Assembly (NCBI RefSeq): GCF_907177275.1 | Contig: NZ_CAJSLV010000066.1 | Coordinates: forward strand, 1-64,000 | Length of the DNA stretch: 64,000 bases | Direction: 5' to 3' | Origin: Actinacidiphila cocklensis | GTDB lineage: Bacteria; Actinomycetota; Actinomycetes; Streptomycetales; Streptomycetaceae | Part shown: positions 1 through 7,970 of the stretch, piece after piece | Position numbering within the stretch: position 1 is the stretch's first letter | Layout of the letters: each line of letters begins with the position of its first letter | The notes under the pieces: model-generated | The model's database searches: none | Told to the model about the DNA's origin: nothing | Seen by the model: only the letters and a program-made list of their open reading frames with translations | Program-made: the position numbers and the translations under genes

Positions 1-2
1 CG

Positions 3-1007
3 CCCGCACCGGCCCCGTCCTTCGGCGCACCTCCGGCAGCCCCGGCGCCGGCCCCCGCTCCCGCGCCGGCCCCCGCTCCCGCGCCGGCCTTCGGCACGCC
101 GATGCACCAGGCGCCCACCCTGGCCGCGCCGCTCGCGCCCGCGCCGGGACAGCCCGCCCCGCCGCCGTTCGGGCAGGTCCCGCCGCCGGGGCCGACCCCG
201 GGGATCCCCGGCCAGCCGACCCCGCCCGGGCCGCCCGGATACGCCCAGCCGCCCTTCGGCCAGCAGCCGCCGCCCGGATACGGGGCGCAGCCCGCGTTCG
301 GCCAGCAGCCCGGCGCCGGGTACGGAGCCCCGCAGGCCCAGGCCGCGGGCATGTCGGTGGCCATGCAGAAGTACCGCGAGCTGCCCACAGGCCAGCGCTG
401 GACGCAGCAGAATCCCAAGATGATCCGCGCCGACCTCAGCCAGGCCGGCGGCCAGCCGGTACTCGCCCGGCAGGGCAGCATGGTGCTCTACCAGGGCAAG
501 GTCGACTTCGGCTACAAGGGCGCGGGGTTCACCGGCCGGATCGTCGGCAACATGACCGGCCAGGAGATGCAGCTGATGCGCTGCACCGGCAACGGCCAGG
601 TCTTCTTCGCCGAGAACGCCGCGTACCTGCACCCGATCGAACTGCAGGGCGACGCCATCTGCGTGTCCGCGGAGAACGTCCTGGCCTTCGACGAGAGCCT
701 GCAGCACGAGGTGCGCAGGATCGAGGGCCACGGCATCCCCGGCGGGGCGCTGTTCACCATGCAGTTCCAGGGCACCGGCACGGTGATCGTGAAGACCCAC
801 GGCACCCCGGTCGTGCTGCCCGTCACCCCGACCACCTACGCGGACAGCAACGCGATCGTCGCGTGGTCGTCCGCCGCCCAGGTGATCGTCTCCAGCCAGG
901 TGCGGCTGCGCAGGACCGCCTACCCCGGCCACAGCGGCGAGACCGTGAACCTCCAGTTCCGCGGCGCTCCCGGCAATTTCATCGTCGTCCAGCCCTACGA
1001 GGTGTGA
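3..1007 (+). CDS. AIM24-domain protein with Pro-rich linker (5' end missing)
   Basis: The reading frame is already open at the window edge, so the N-terminus lies outside; the first internal ATG (102) is not a credible start. The visible part begins with about 110 residues of Pro/Ala/Gly/Gln-rich linker with repeated FGQ and PPGYG units, then a compact all-beta domain from about residue 140 to the end. Recurrent short motifs are shared with the next two genes: an LxRxGSMVxYQG stretch, a QxMxCTGxGxVF-type strand, an AWS triad and a GNFIVVQP-type C-terminus. These fit the AIM24 (TRAP-like beta-solenoid) family. In streptomycetes a TerD domain often precedes such a linker; that is inference, since the domain would be upstream of the window. 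It is 6 bases from the next gene, so probably one operon. Biochemical function is unknown. Confidence 0.8.
   Translation, partial: PAPAPSFGAPPAAPAPAPAPAPAPAPAPAFGTPMHQAPTLAAPLAPAPGQPAPPPFGQVPPPGPTPGIPGQPTPPGPPGYAQPPFGQQPPPGYGAQPAFGQQPGAGYGAPQAQAAGMSVAMQKYRELPTGQRWTQQNPKMIRADLSQAGGQPVLARQGSMVLYQGKVDFGYKGAGFTGRIVGNMTGQEMQLMRCTGNGQVFFAENAAYLHPIELQGDAICVSAENVLAFDESLQHEVRRIEGHGIPGGALFTMQFQGTGTVIVKTHGTPVVLPVTPTTYADSNAIVAWSSAAQVIVSSQVRLRRTAYPGHSGETVNLQFRGAPGNFIVVQPYEV
45..89 (+). repeat. 18-base tandem repeat encoding Ala-Pro
   Basis: Two perfect copies of an 18-base unit (45-62 and 63-80), plus half a third, encode Ala-Pro dipeptides in the linker of the first gene. Length variation by slippage would only change linker length. 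Confidence 0.75.
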
Positions 1008-1013
1008 CCCGCC

Positions 1014-1697
1014 ATGGACCAGCAGATGATCGCGGGCTACGCACCGACCCCGGTCGCCGCCCGGATGGAGAGCCACGGCTCCTCGATGCTCAAGGTCGCC
1101 ATGGTGACCGGCCAGGACCTCTTCGCACGCACCGGCTCCATGGTCGCCTACGAGGGCTTCGTGCAGTACGAGCCGAACCCGCCCGCCGTACGGCAGATGG
1201 CCTCGGCCTGGCTGACCGGTGAGGGCACGCCGCTGATGAAGTGCAGCGGCGACGGCCTGCTCTACCTCGCGGACTACGGCGCCGACGTGGTGTGCCTGAA
1301 CCTGAACAACGAGTCGGTGTCGGTCAACGGCACCAACCTGCTGGCCTTCGACGCCCATCTGACCTGGGGCGTCGAGCGGGTCAAGGGCCTGGCCAAGTTC
1401 GCCGGGCAGGGCCTGTTCAACGTGGGCGTGTCCGGCAGCGGCTGGGTGGCCGTCACCTCCCGCGGCACGCCGATCGTGGTGGACTGCGGCAGCGGCGCCG
1501 ACGAGACGTATGTGGACCCCGACGCGCTGGTGGCCTGGTCGTCGGGACTGAAGATGAAGGCCAAGCGGAGTTTCAAGGCGTCGTCGCTGATCGGGCGCGG
1601 CAGCGGGGAGGCCTTCCAGATCGCCTTCTCCGGGCAGGGCTTCGTGGTCGTACAGCCGAGCGAGGACAGCACCGACCGCCTGCGGGCGCGGGGCTGA
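1014..1697 (+). CDS. AIM24 family protein (second tandem copy)
   Basis: This 227-residue protein is almost entirely one AIM24-type domain: GSMVAYEGFVQ near residue 43, a MKCSGDGLLYLAD strand near 77, LVAWSSGLKMK near 170 and a GFVVVQPSE end. It starts with ATG six bases after the previous stop, so translation is probably coupled. There is no signal peptide or membrane helix. AIM24 proteins take their name from a yeast mitochondrial inner-membrane protein; the bacterial role is not established. Tandem paralogues of differing length suggest local duplication and possibly a hetero-oligomeric beta-solenoid assembly, which is inference. Confidence 0.85.
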   Translation: MDQQMIAGYAPTPVAARMESHGSSMLKVAMVTGQDLFARTGSMVAYEGFVQYEPNPPAVRQMASAWLTGEGTPLMKCSGDGLLYLADYGADVVCLNLNNESVSVNGTNLLAFDAHLTWGVERVKGLAKFAGQGLFNVGVSGSGWVAVTSRGTPIVVDCGSGADETYVDPDALVAWSSGLKMKAKRSFKASSLIGRGSGEAFQIAFSGQGFVVVQPSEDSTDRLRARG

Positions 1698-1713
1698 GGG
1701 GGAGCGACACATC

Positions 1714-2478
1714 ATGCAGAGTCCGCTTTTCGCGTTCACCGAGGTCCAGAACCAGGACCACTACAGCCTGCAGAACTCCTACCTGCTCCGGGTCCGCCTC
1801 GACGGCAGCACGGGTCCCGACTGCCTGGCCCGCAAGGGGTCGATGGTCGCCTACCAGGGCATGATCGAGTTCGACGGCGAGTACCAGTCGCACCAGCAGC
1901 GCGGGGCGCGCTACCGCACCGGCGAGGGCCTGGACCTGATGCGCTGCTCGGGCCAGGGCACGGTCTACCTGGCCAACCTCGCCCAGCAGATCCACATCCT
2001 CGACGTCGACCACGACGGGCTGACCGTGGACAGCGCCTACGTGCTGGCACTGGACTCCGGGCTGCACTGGGACGTCATCGCGGTCGACAGCCAGTTCGGC
2101 CTGTCCGGCACCGGGCAGTACAACCTGAACATCTCGGGCAGCGGCAAGGTCGCCCTGATGACCTCGGGCAAGCCGCTGCTGATGCCGGTCACCCCGGACA
2201 AGTACGTCTCCTGCGACGCGGACGCCGTGGTGGCCTGGTCGAGCAGCCTGCGGGTGCAGATGCAGGCGCAGACCAGCAGCAGCTCGGTCTTCCGCCGCCG
2301 CGGCAACACCGGCGAGGGCTGGGAGCTGAACTTCGTCGGCCAGGGCTACGTCCTGGTGCAGCCCAGCGAGCTGATGCCGCCGCAGAACATGCCGCTGGGC
2401 GGCGGCCTGCGCGCTCAGTACGGCGTCGGCCCGCAGGGCGCGCAGGCGCAGAACCCGGGCAACATCTGGTCGAACTGA
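1714..2478 (+). CDS. AIM24 family protein (third tandem copy)
   Basis: This 254-residue third paralogue has the same order of motifs: KGSMVAYQGMIEFDGE near residue 43, MRCSGQGTVYLAN near 81, VVAWSSSLRVQMQ near 172 and GYVLVQPSEL near 218. A Gly/Gln/Asn-rich tail of about 30 residues is absent from the second copy. The ATG lies 17 bases after the previous stop, preceded by a GGGGGAG ribosome site. A hairpin closes the transcription unit directly downstream. Identity of these paralogues to each other looks moderate, so the duplication is old. Confidence 0.85.
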   Translation: MQSPLFAFTEVQNQDHYSLQNSYLLRVRLDGSTGPDCLARKGSMVAYQGMIEFDGEYQSHQQRGARYRTGEGLDLMRCSGQGTVYLANLAQQIHILDVDHDGLTVDSAYVLALDSGLHWDVIAVDSQFGLSGTGQYNLNISGSGKVALMTSGKPLLMPVTPDKYVSCDADAVVAWSSSLRVQMQAQTSSSSVFRRRGNTGEGWELNFVGQGYVLVQPSELMPPQNMPLGGGLRAQYGVGPQGAQAQNPGNIWSN

Positions 2479-2486
2479 CAGGTGCG

Positions 2487-2528
2487 CCGGCCGGTACCCG
2501 CGTGCTGCTGTGCGCGGGTCCCGGCCGG
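2487..2528. terminator. bidirectional hairpin terminator
   Basis: A GC-rich inverted repeat pairs CCGGCCGG (2487-2494) and ACCCGCG with CGCGGGT and CCGGCCGG (2521-2528), with one mismatch. It lies between the convergent AIM24 and NUDIX genes and can serve both. Confidence 0.7.
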
Positions 2529-2535
2529 GGTGACG

Positions 2536-3066
2536 TCACAGCAGCGCGCGCGTCCTGGCCAGCAGCGAGCGCACCGAGCCGTCGGCCTTCTCGGCGGCCT
2601 CGTCGTAGCCGAACCACCGCAGGTCCAGCGACTCGTCGCTGATCACCGGGGCGGCGCCCTCCGGCGCGACCGCCGCATACTGCACGTCCAGATGCCAGGC
2701 GCAGGGCGTCAGGTGGCGGTCGAGCTGCACCGGGTGCGGCACCAGCAGCCGCAGCCCCTCGATGCCGGACTCCTCCACGCCCTCGCGCAGCGCGGTCCCG
2801 GCCACCGTGGTGTCCTCGGGCTCGCAGTGCCCGCCCATCTGCAGCCACATCTTCAGCTTGGCGTGCAGCGTCAGCAGCACGCGCTCCCGCGGCGGGTCGA
2901 TCACCAGGGCGCCGGCCGTGATGTGCCCCGTGGCGCACGGCTTCCACATCCCGTCGGGGTGCGCCGCCAGATACGCCAGGTACTCCTCTCGAAGGGCGTC
3001 CTGGCCGGCGTCGGGCGCCTGCCAGGTGTCGAGAACGCCCACCGCGTCATGATGCAGTGCGTTCAC
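2536..3066 (-). CDS. NUDIX hydrolase
   Basis: A 176-residue NUDIX-fold protein. A Nudix box is visible around residues 77-100: a GGHCEPEDT start, then a GTALREGVEESGIEGL helix carrying the REx(2)EE-type metal ligands, here with an unusual CEPEDTT loop. Such enzymes hydrolyse nucleoside diphosphates linked to another moiety; the substrate cannot be read from sequence. The GTG start (3064-3066) overlaps the stop of the upstream metalloprotease gene by four bases (GTGA), so translational coupling is likely. The open frame extends far upstream, but that extension is the shadow of the upstream gene. Confidence 0.85.
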   Translation of the reverse strand: MNALHHDAVGVLDTWQAPDAGQDALREEYLAYLAAHPDGMWKPCATGHITAGALVIDPPRERVLLTLHAKLKMWLQMGGHCEPEDTTVAGTALREGVEESGIEGLRLLVPHPVQLDRHLTPCAWHLDVQYAAVAPEGAAPVISDESLDLRWFGYDEAAEKADGSVRSLLARTRALL

Positions 3067-4568
3067 CGGCCGCCCTCGCCGCCGTCCGCGTCGTCCTCGC
3101 CCTTGCCGGGCTTGCCCTCGGGGCCGGCGGAACCGGCGCTCGCGTCCGTACCCGCGTCGGTGTCCGCGTCCTTGTCCTTCGCACCCGGGCCGGACTCCTG
3201 CGCGGCCTCGCCGAGCATCCGGTCCAGCTCGGAGAAGTCGAAGTCGGGGGAGTCGCGGTGCACGAAGCCGTCGGGGTCGTCGAGGTCGTCGGCGGTCGGC
3301 AGCATGTCGGGGTGCGCCCACAGGCCGTCGCGCCCGTCGACTCCGTGCGCGTCGGTCAGCGACGCCCACAGCCGGGCGGCGTCCCGCAGCCGCCTGGGCC
3401 GCAGCTCCAGGCCGATCAGGGTGGCGAAGGTCTGCTCGGCCGGGCCGCCGGTCGCCCTGCGGCGGCGCAGCGTCTCGCGCAGCGCGCCCGCGGACGGCAG
3501 ATGCGGGGCCGCGGCGGCGTGCACGACCGCGTCCACCCAGCCCTCGACCAGCGCGAGGGCGGTCTCCAGGCGGGCCAGCGCGGCCTTCTGCTCCGGGGTG
3601 TCCTCGGGCTGGAACATGCCCTGCTGCAGGGCCTCCTGCAGCTGCTCGGGCTGCGTCGGGTCGAGCTGGCCCACCGCCTCCTCCAACCGGGCGGTGTCCA
3701 CCTTGATGCCCCGCGCGTAACCCTCGACCGCGCCGAACAGATGCGCCCGCAGCCACGGCACATGGGCGAAGAGCCGCTGGTGGGCGGCCTCGCGCAGGGC
3801 GAGGTACAGCCGCACCTCCTCCTGCGGCACGCCCAGGCCCGCGCCGAACGCCTCCACGTTCGCCGGCAGCAGCGCCGCCTTGCCCGCGGGGCCGAGCGGC
3901 AGGCCGACGTCGGTGGAGCCGACCACCTCGCCGGCCAGGGTGCCCAGCGCCTGCCCGATCTGCGAGCCGAACATCGCCCCGCCCATCGAGCGCATCATGC
4001 CGAGCAGCGGGCCGGTCATGGCCTGCATCTCCTCGGGCAGTACGTCGCCCATGGCGCCGGCCACCCGCTCGGCGACCGGGTCGACCAGTTCCTTCCACAC
4101 CGGCAGGGTCGCCTCGACCCATTCGGCGCGGCTCCAGGCCACCGCGGCGCCCGAGCCGGAGGGCAGCGAGGTGACGCCGTCCAGCCACAGGTCGGCCAGG
4201 CGGACGGCCTCCTCGATCCAGGCGCGGTCGGCGCGGCCCACGGAGGCGTCCTTGACGCCGTCCGCTGTGCCCTGGGCGACGGTCTGCCGGGCGATGTCCT
4301 TGGCCATGTCCCAGTTCACGGGACCGCCGTCGTAGGAGAGCATCTGGCCGAGCTGCTGGAAGGCGGCGCCCAGGTCGTTGGGACCGAGCGAGCCGAACAT
4401 CGCCGCGAACGGGTTGTTGTCGCCGCCTGCGCCGAACGGGTTGCCGCCGCCGAAACCGAAGGGGTTCGCCGGCTGACCGCCCCCACTGCCGCCCTTGCGC
4501 TGCTTGCCTTCGTCGCCGTCCTCCGGCTCCTCGGGAGGGACGCCGAATCCGAATGGAGTGTCGCTCAC
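3063..4568 (-). CDS. DUF2342-type zinc-dependent metalloprotease-like protein
   Basis: A 501-residue cytoplasmic protein. It has a Gly/Pro/Asp-rich N-terminus (about 80 residues), then a helical body matching the actinobacterial Zincin_2/DUF2342 family: the MGDVLPEEMQAM region near residue 160, MFGSQIGQALGTLAGEV near 190 and ALREAAHQRLFAHVPWL near 255, where His and Glu are candidate metal ligands. It ends in an acidic low-complexity tail. The GTG start at 4568 is preceded by a GAGG site. The in-frame extension further upstream has no comparable start and crosses the divergent promoter region. It forms an operon with the NUDIX gene. Protease activity is inferred from the family only. Confidence 0.8.
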   Translation of the reverse strand: MSDTPFGFGVPPEEPEDGDEGKQRKGGSGGGQPANPFGFGGGNPFGAGGDNNPFAAMFGSLGPNDLGAAFQQLGQMLSYDGGPVNWDMAKDIARQTVAQGTADGVKDASVGRADRAWIEEAVRLADLWLDGVTSLPSGSGAAVAWSRAEWVEATLPVWKELVDPVAERVAGAMGDVLPEEMQAMTGPLLGMMRSMGGAMFGSQIGQALGTLAGEVVGSTDVGLPLGPAGKAALLPANVEAFGAGLGVPQEEVRLYLALREAAHQRLFAHVPWLRAHLFGAVEGYARGIKVDTARLEEAVGQLDPTQPEQLQEALQQGMFQPEDTPEQKAALARLETALALVEGWVDAVVHAAAAPHLPSAGALRETLRRRRATGGPAEQTFATLIGLELRPRRLRDAARLWASLTDAHGVDGRDGLWAHPDMLPTADDLDDPDGFVHRDSPDFDFSELDRMLGEAAQESGPGAKDKDADTDAGTDASAGSAGPEGKPGKGEDDADGGEGGR

Positions 4569-4723
4569 GGGATTCCTCGGATCTGTGTCGTGGTGGGCCG
4601 TCGTGGTGGGCCGGGTGTGATGGGCTGTACCTCCAAGCCTAGACACCTGTCCGGCAGGATGGCTGCGTACGCCGTAGCAGGCACAGCTGAGTACGCAACT
4701 GAGACAACCGTGGGAGACACCCG

Positions 4724-5827
4724 GTGAGTTCCCCAGAAGCACACGTTCGCCCAGAGCGGAGCGCCGCCAGGAGCGCCGCGGGGCCGGTGGTCGCGATCAC
4801 CGGTGCCGCCTCCGGCGTCGGCCTCGCGCTGGCCTCCCGCCTGGTCGAGTCCGACCAGGTCAAGAAGGTCGTGGCGATCGACGAGCGGCGCGGGGACGTG
4901 CCCGGGGCGACCTGGCGGGTGCTCGACGTCCGCGACCCCGCGATCGCCGAGAAACTGCGCGGCGCCGACGTCGTGGTGCACCTTGCGGTGGACCTGGACC
5001 TGGAGTCCGACGCCAAGGCCAGGTCCGCCTTCAACGTGCGCGGCACCCAGACGGTGCTGACGGCCGCCGCGGCGGCCGGGGTGCACCGGGTGGTGCTCTG
5101 CACCTCCGCGATGGTCTACGGCGCCCAGGCCGACAACGACGTGCCGCTGGCGGAGGACGCGCCGCTGCGCGCCACCTCGGAGGCCAGCTTCGTCGACGAC
5201 CTGCTGGAGATCGAGCGGCTCGGGCGGCGGGCGCCGCGCGCCCACCCCGGGCTCAACGTGACGACGCTGCGACCGGCTGTGCTGGTCGGCGGCACCGACA
5301 CCGCGCTGACGCGCTACTTCGAGTCGCCGCGGCTGCTGGTGGTCGCGGGCAGCCGGCCCTGCTGGCAGTTCTGCCACGTCGAGGACCTGGTCTCCGCGCT
5401 GGAATATGCCGTGCTGGAGAAGGTCGACGGCGAGATGGCGGTCGGCTGCGACGGGTGGCTGGAGCAGGAGGAGGTCGAGGAGCTGAGCGGCATCCGGCGC
5501 ATGGAGCTGCCGCCGGCCATCGCCTTCGGCGCCGCCTCCCGGCTGCACCGGCTCGGCCTGACCCCGTCGCCCGCGGGCGACCTCGCGTACACGATGCACC
5601 CGTGGGTGGTCAGCGGCAGTCGGCTGCACGAGGCGGGCTGGCGCCCGAAGTGGAGCAACGAGGAGGTGCTCGCGGAGCTGCTCGAAGAGGTCGCGGGCCG
5701 CAATTCGGTGGCCGGGCGGCGGCTGGGCCGCAAGGACGCCACCACGCTGGGCGCGGCCGGCGCCACGGTCGCCCTGGTCGGCACGGCCGCCCTGGTCCGC
5801 AGGGCGAGGAAGCGGCGCGGCATCTGA
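4724..5827 (+). CDS. SDR family NAD-dependent epimerase/dehydratase with C-terminal TM helix
   Basis: A 367-residue extended short-chain dehydrogenase/reductase. The nucleotide-binding GAASGVGLALA loop is near residue 27. An acidic residue after beta-2 (VVAIDER) favours NAD. HLAVD follows near 87 and a YG pair (AMVYGAQ) near 130, but the usual YxxxK follows poorly; FVDDLLEIE stands where YxxxKxxxE is expected. The C-terminus has a hydrophobic stretch (LGAAGATVALVGTAALV) followed by RRARKRR, which looks like a tail anchor. The GTG start has GGGAG upstream. Divergent from the metalloprotease operon. Substrate unknown; the degenerate active site suggests binding or regulation rather than standard epimerisation. 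Confidence 0.85.
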   Translation: MSSPEAHVRPERSAARSAAGPVVAITGAASGVGLALASRLVESDQVKKVVAIDERRGDVPGATWRVLDVRDPAIAEKLRGADVVVHLAVDLDLESDAKARSAFNVRGTQTVLTAAAAAGVHRVVLCTSAMVYGAQADNDVPLAEDAPLRATSEASFVDDLLEIERLGRRAPRAHPGLNVTTLRPAVLVGGTDTALTRYFESPRLLVVAGSRPCWQFCHVEDLVSALEYAVLEKVDGEMAVGCDGWLEQEEVEELSGIRRMELPPAIAFGAASRLHRLGLTPSPAGDLAYTMHPWVVSGSRLHEAGWRPKWSNEEVLAELLEEVAGRNSVAGRRLGRKDATTLGAAGATVALVGTAALVRRARKRRGI

Positions 5828-5924
5828 CGCCGGGGGCGGCCGGCGCCCGCGGTGGGAACGTCCGCTGCCCGCGGGAATGGAAGCCCCTTTCCGTATCGCG
5901 GGCGGATGAGGCAGCATGGTCCGC

Positions 5925-6368
5925 ATGGCACCCACCGGCGACTCCGACCCGATCAGGCTGCTGGCCGTCCGCGACACCCCGCTGTCGCTCGACGAGGTCT
6001 TCGCGGCGGTCGGCGACGACGCGGCCGGCGGCACCGCGCTCTTCGTCGGGACGGTACGCGACCACGACGGGCACTCCGGCGCGGTGGTGACCGGCCTGTC
6101 CTACTCGGCCCACCCCTCGGCCGAGCAGGAGCTGCGCCGGGTCGCGGAGAAGGTCGCTGCGGACTTCCCGGTCCGCGCGCTCGCCGCCGTGCACCGGGTG
6201 GGCGACCTGCGGGTCGGCGACCTCGCGGTGATCGTGGCGGTGTCCTGCCCGCACCGCGGCGAGGCCTTCGCGGCGAGCCGCCGGCTGATCGACGACCTCA
6301 AGGGCGAGGTGCCGATCTGGAAGCACCAGACCTTCGACGACGGCACCGAGGAGTGGGTGGGCTGCTGA
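5925..6368 (+). CDS. moaE: molybdopterin synthase catalytic subunit MoaE
   Basis: MoaE, the large subunit of molybdopterin synthase, inserts sulfur from the MoaD thiocarboxylate into precursor Z. The 147-residue protein shows the family core: GTVRDHDGHSGAVVTGLSYSAH near residues 42-60, AVHRVGDLRVGDLAVIVAVSCPHRGEAF near 88-115 and DDLKGEVPIWKHQ near 123-136 with the conserved lysines. I chose ATG 5925 over ATG 5916 because a -10-like hexamer (CAGCAT) ends seven bases before it and family members commonly start MAPT; 5916 remains possible. No moaD is adjacent, so MoaD must be supplied from elsewhere. Confidence 0.9.
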   Translation: MAPTGDSDPIRLLAVRDTPLSLDEVFAAVGDDAAGGTALFVGTVRDHDGHSGAVVTGLSYSAHPSAEQELRRVAEKVAADFPVRALAAVHRVGDLRVGDLAVIVAVSCPHRGEAFAASRRLIDDLKGEVPIWKHQTFDDGTEEWVGC

Positions 6369-6483
6369 GCCCGCCAGGGGGAATTCCGGTTGCGTAACCC
6401 CGTGCCCCGGCAGAGCGTTGACCCGTTGGGTCGTTAATCTGCTCATAGGTCCGTTTTGCCGGTGTGTGGGTCGGGAGTCCGCT

Positions 6484-6702
6484 GTGGCAGCACTCGCTTG
6501 GTTGCTCATTCCGCTGATCGGCGTCCTGGTCGCGGTGACCTGGGCGCGCTGGGCCGGGCGCACCCGCTCCACCGCCGACGGGGCCTCGCTCGCGCACTAC
6601 GAGCGGTTCCGCACCGCCATGCAGCCCGGTGAGCAGCCCCCGCTGCGGCTCGACAAGGGCGAAGCGGACGAGAGCGGCGCAACCGACGCCGAGCCTGTGT
6701 GA
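6484..6702 (+). CDS. small single-TM protein, unknown function
   Basis: A 72-residue protein with an N-terminal membrane helix (about residues 3-20), then a basic WARWAGRTR segment and an acidic hydrophilic tail. The GTG start at 6484 follows a GGGAG ribosome site six bases upstream, which fits better than the in-frame ATG at 6418. The topology suggests a short membrane-anchored cytoplasmic protein. It sits between moaE and the YlbL-like protease; nothing shows what it does. Confidence 0.6.
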   Translation: MAALAWLLIPLIGVLVAVTWARWAGRTRSTADGASLAHYERFRTAMQPGEQPPLRLDKGEADESGATDAEPV

Positions 6703-6797
6703 GGCCTGTGGCGGCGCTGTCCGCGCCGCCCGCGCGGCGTACTCGTCCGGACTCACCCGGGGAGCCGAATCGCCGGCCGGTCACGTACTGTCGTTCC

Positions 6798-7883
6798 ATG
6801 CCCAGCCGTACCGCGACGCTGCTCGCATCGACACTGACGCTGATAGCGCTGCTGAGCGTCGCGTTGCTCGTGCCGACCCCGTATTCGGAGATGTCACCGG
6901 GTCCCACGGTGAACACCCTGGGCACCTACGGCGGCGACACCGTGATCCAGATCTCCGGCCGGCAGACGTACCCCGCCGACGGACACCTGAACATGACGAC
7001 CGTCCGGGTCACCGGCGCGGACTACCACATGAACGTGATCGAGTCGGTCTTCGGCTGGCTGCGGCACGACGACAAGGTCGTCGAGCACGACACGCTCTAC
7101 CCCAAGGGCCAGACCGCCGAGCAGGCCGACCAGCAGAACGCCGAGGAGTTCACCCAGTCCCAGGACAGCGCCAAGGTCGCCGCGCTGGACGAGCTGAAGA
7201 TCCCGGTGCCCGCGCGGGTGATCGTCGGGGCCGTGGTCGCCGGCGGCGCCTCGCAGGGGCTGCTGCACGCCGGTGACGTGATCAAGTCGGTGGACGGCAC
7301 CGCCGTCACGCAGCCCGACGACGTCGCCAAACTGGTCACCAAGCACCAGCCGGGCCAGAAGGTGGTCTTCACGGTGGTCAACGCCGCCGACGCCAAGGGC
7401 AAGCCGGCCGACGGGCTGCCGACCCACCAGGTGACGGTCACCACCAGGAAGTCGGACGACACCGGGCCGAGCCGGGCCGTGGTCGGCATCCAGGCCGGCG
7501 TCGAGCACCTCTTCCCCTTCGCCATCGACATCAAGCTCGCCGACGTCGGCGGCCCCAGCGCCGGGATGATGTTCGCGCTCGGCATTGTGGACAAGCTCAC
7601 ACCGGGCAACATGACCGGCGGCAAGTTCGTGGCGGGCACCGGCACGATAGACGACAGCGGCAACGTCGGGCCGATCGGCGGCATCAGCCTCAAGACGATC
7701 GGCGCCCGCGACAAGGGCGCGCAGTACTTCCTCACCCCGGCGGACAACTGCGGCGAGGCCGCCAAGGACGTCCCGCACGGCCTCACCCTGGTCAAGGTCA
7801 AGACCCTGGACGACGCCATGGCCGCGCTGACGGACATCAAGTCCGGCGACACCGCCGACCTGCCCAGCTGCACCAAGAGCTGA
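6798..7883 (+). CDS. YlbL-type PDZ/Lon-like serine protease
   Basis: A 361-residue membrane-anchored protein. It has an N-terminal TM helix (about 8-28), an extracytoplasmic region with a PDZ domain near residues 130-210 (GASQGLLHAGDVIKSVDG) and a C-terminal S16 Lon-type catalytic domain. The Ser/Lys dyad is visible: Ser254 in GGPSAG and Lys299 in ISLKTIGA, 45 residues apart as in Lon. This matches the YlbL family (Bacillus name), thought to process or degrade membrane or secreted proteins. A TACTGT hexamer ends six bases before the ATG, suggesting a leaderless transcript. The longer in-frame open region upstream has no ribosome site. Confidence 0.88.
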   Translation: MPSRTATLLASTLTLIALLSVALLVPTPYSEMSPGPTVNTLGTYGGDTVIQISGRQTYPADGHLNMTTVRVTGADYHMNVIESVFGWLRHDDKVVEHDTLYPKGQTAEQADQQNAEEFTQSQDSAKVAALDELKIPVPARVIVGAVVAGGASQGLLHAGDVIKSVDGTAVTQPDDVAKLVTKHQPGQKVVFTVVNAADAKGKPADGLPTHQVTVTTRKSDDTGPSRAVVGIQAGVEHLFPFAIDIKLADVGGPSAGMMFALGIVDKLTPGNMTGGKFVAGTGTIDDSGNVGPIGGISLKTIGARDKGAQYFLTPADNCGEAAKDVPHGLTLVKVKTLDDAMAALTDIKSGDTADLPSCTKS

Positions 7884-7910
7884 CCCCGCACGCGCCCGGC
7901 CGGCGCGAAA

Positions 7911-7963
7911 GGCGCGGCAATGTGCCGCGCCCTTCGCACATTGCGGCGGGCGCGGCACATTGC
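7911..7963. repeat. hairpin and three phased copies of a 9-base motif between convergent genes
   Basis: A perfect 9-bp stem (GGCGCGGCA/TGCCGCGCC, 7911-7931, 3-base loop) can terminate the protease gene. The 9-mer GCACATTGC or its complement occurs at 7917, 7936 and 7955, exactly 19 bases apart, just before the convergent PPA1309 gene stop. Confidence 0.6.
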
Positions 7964-7970
7964 GCAGGAT

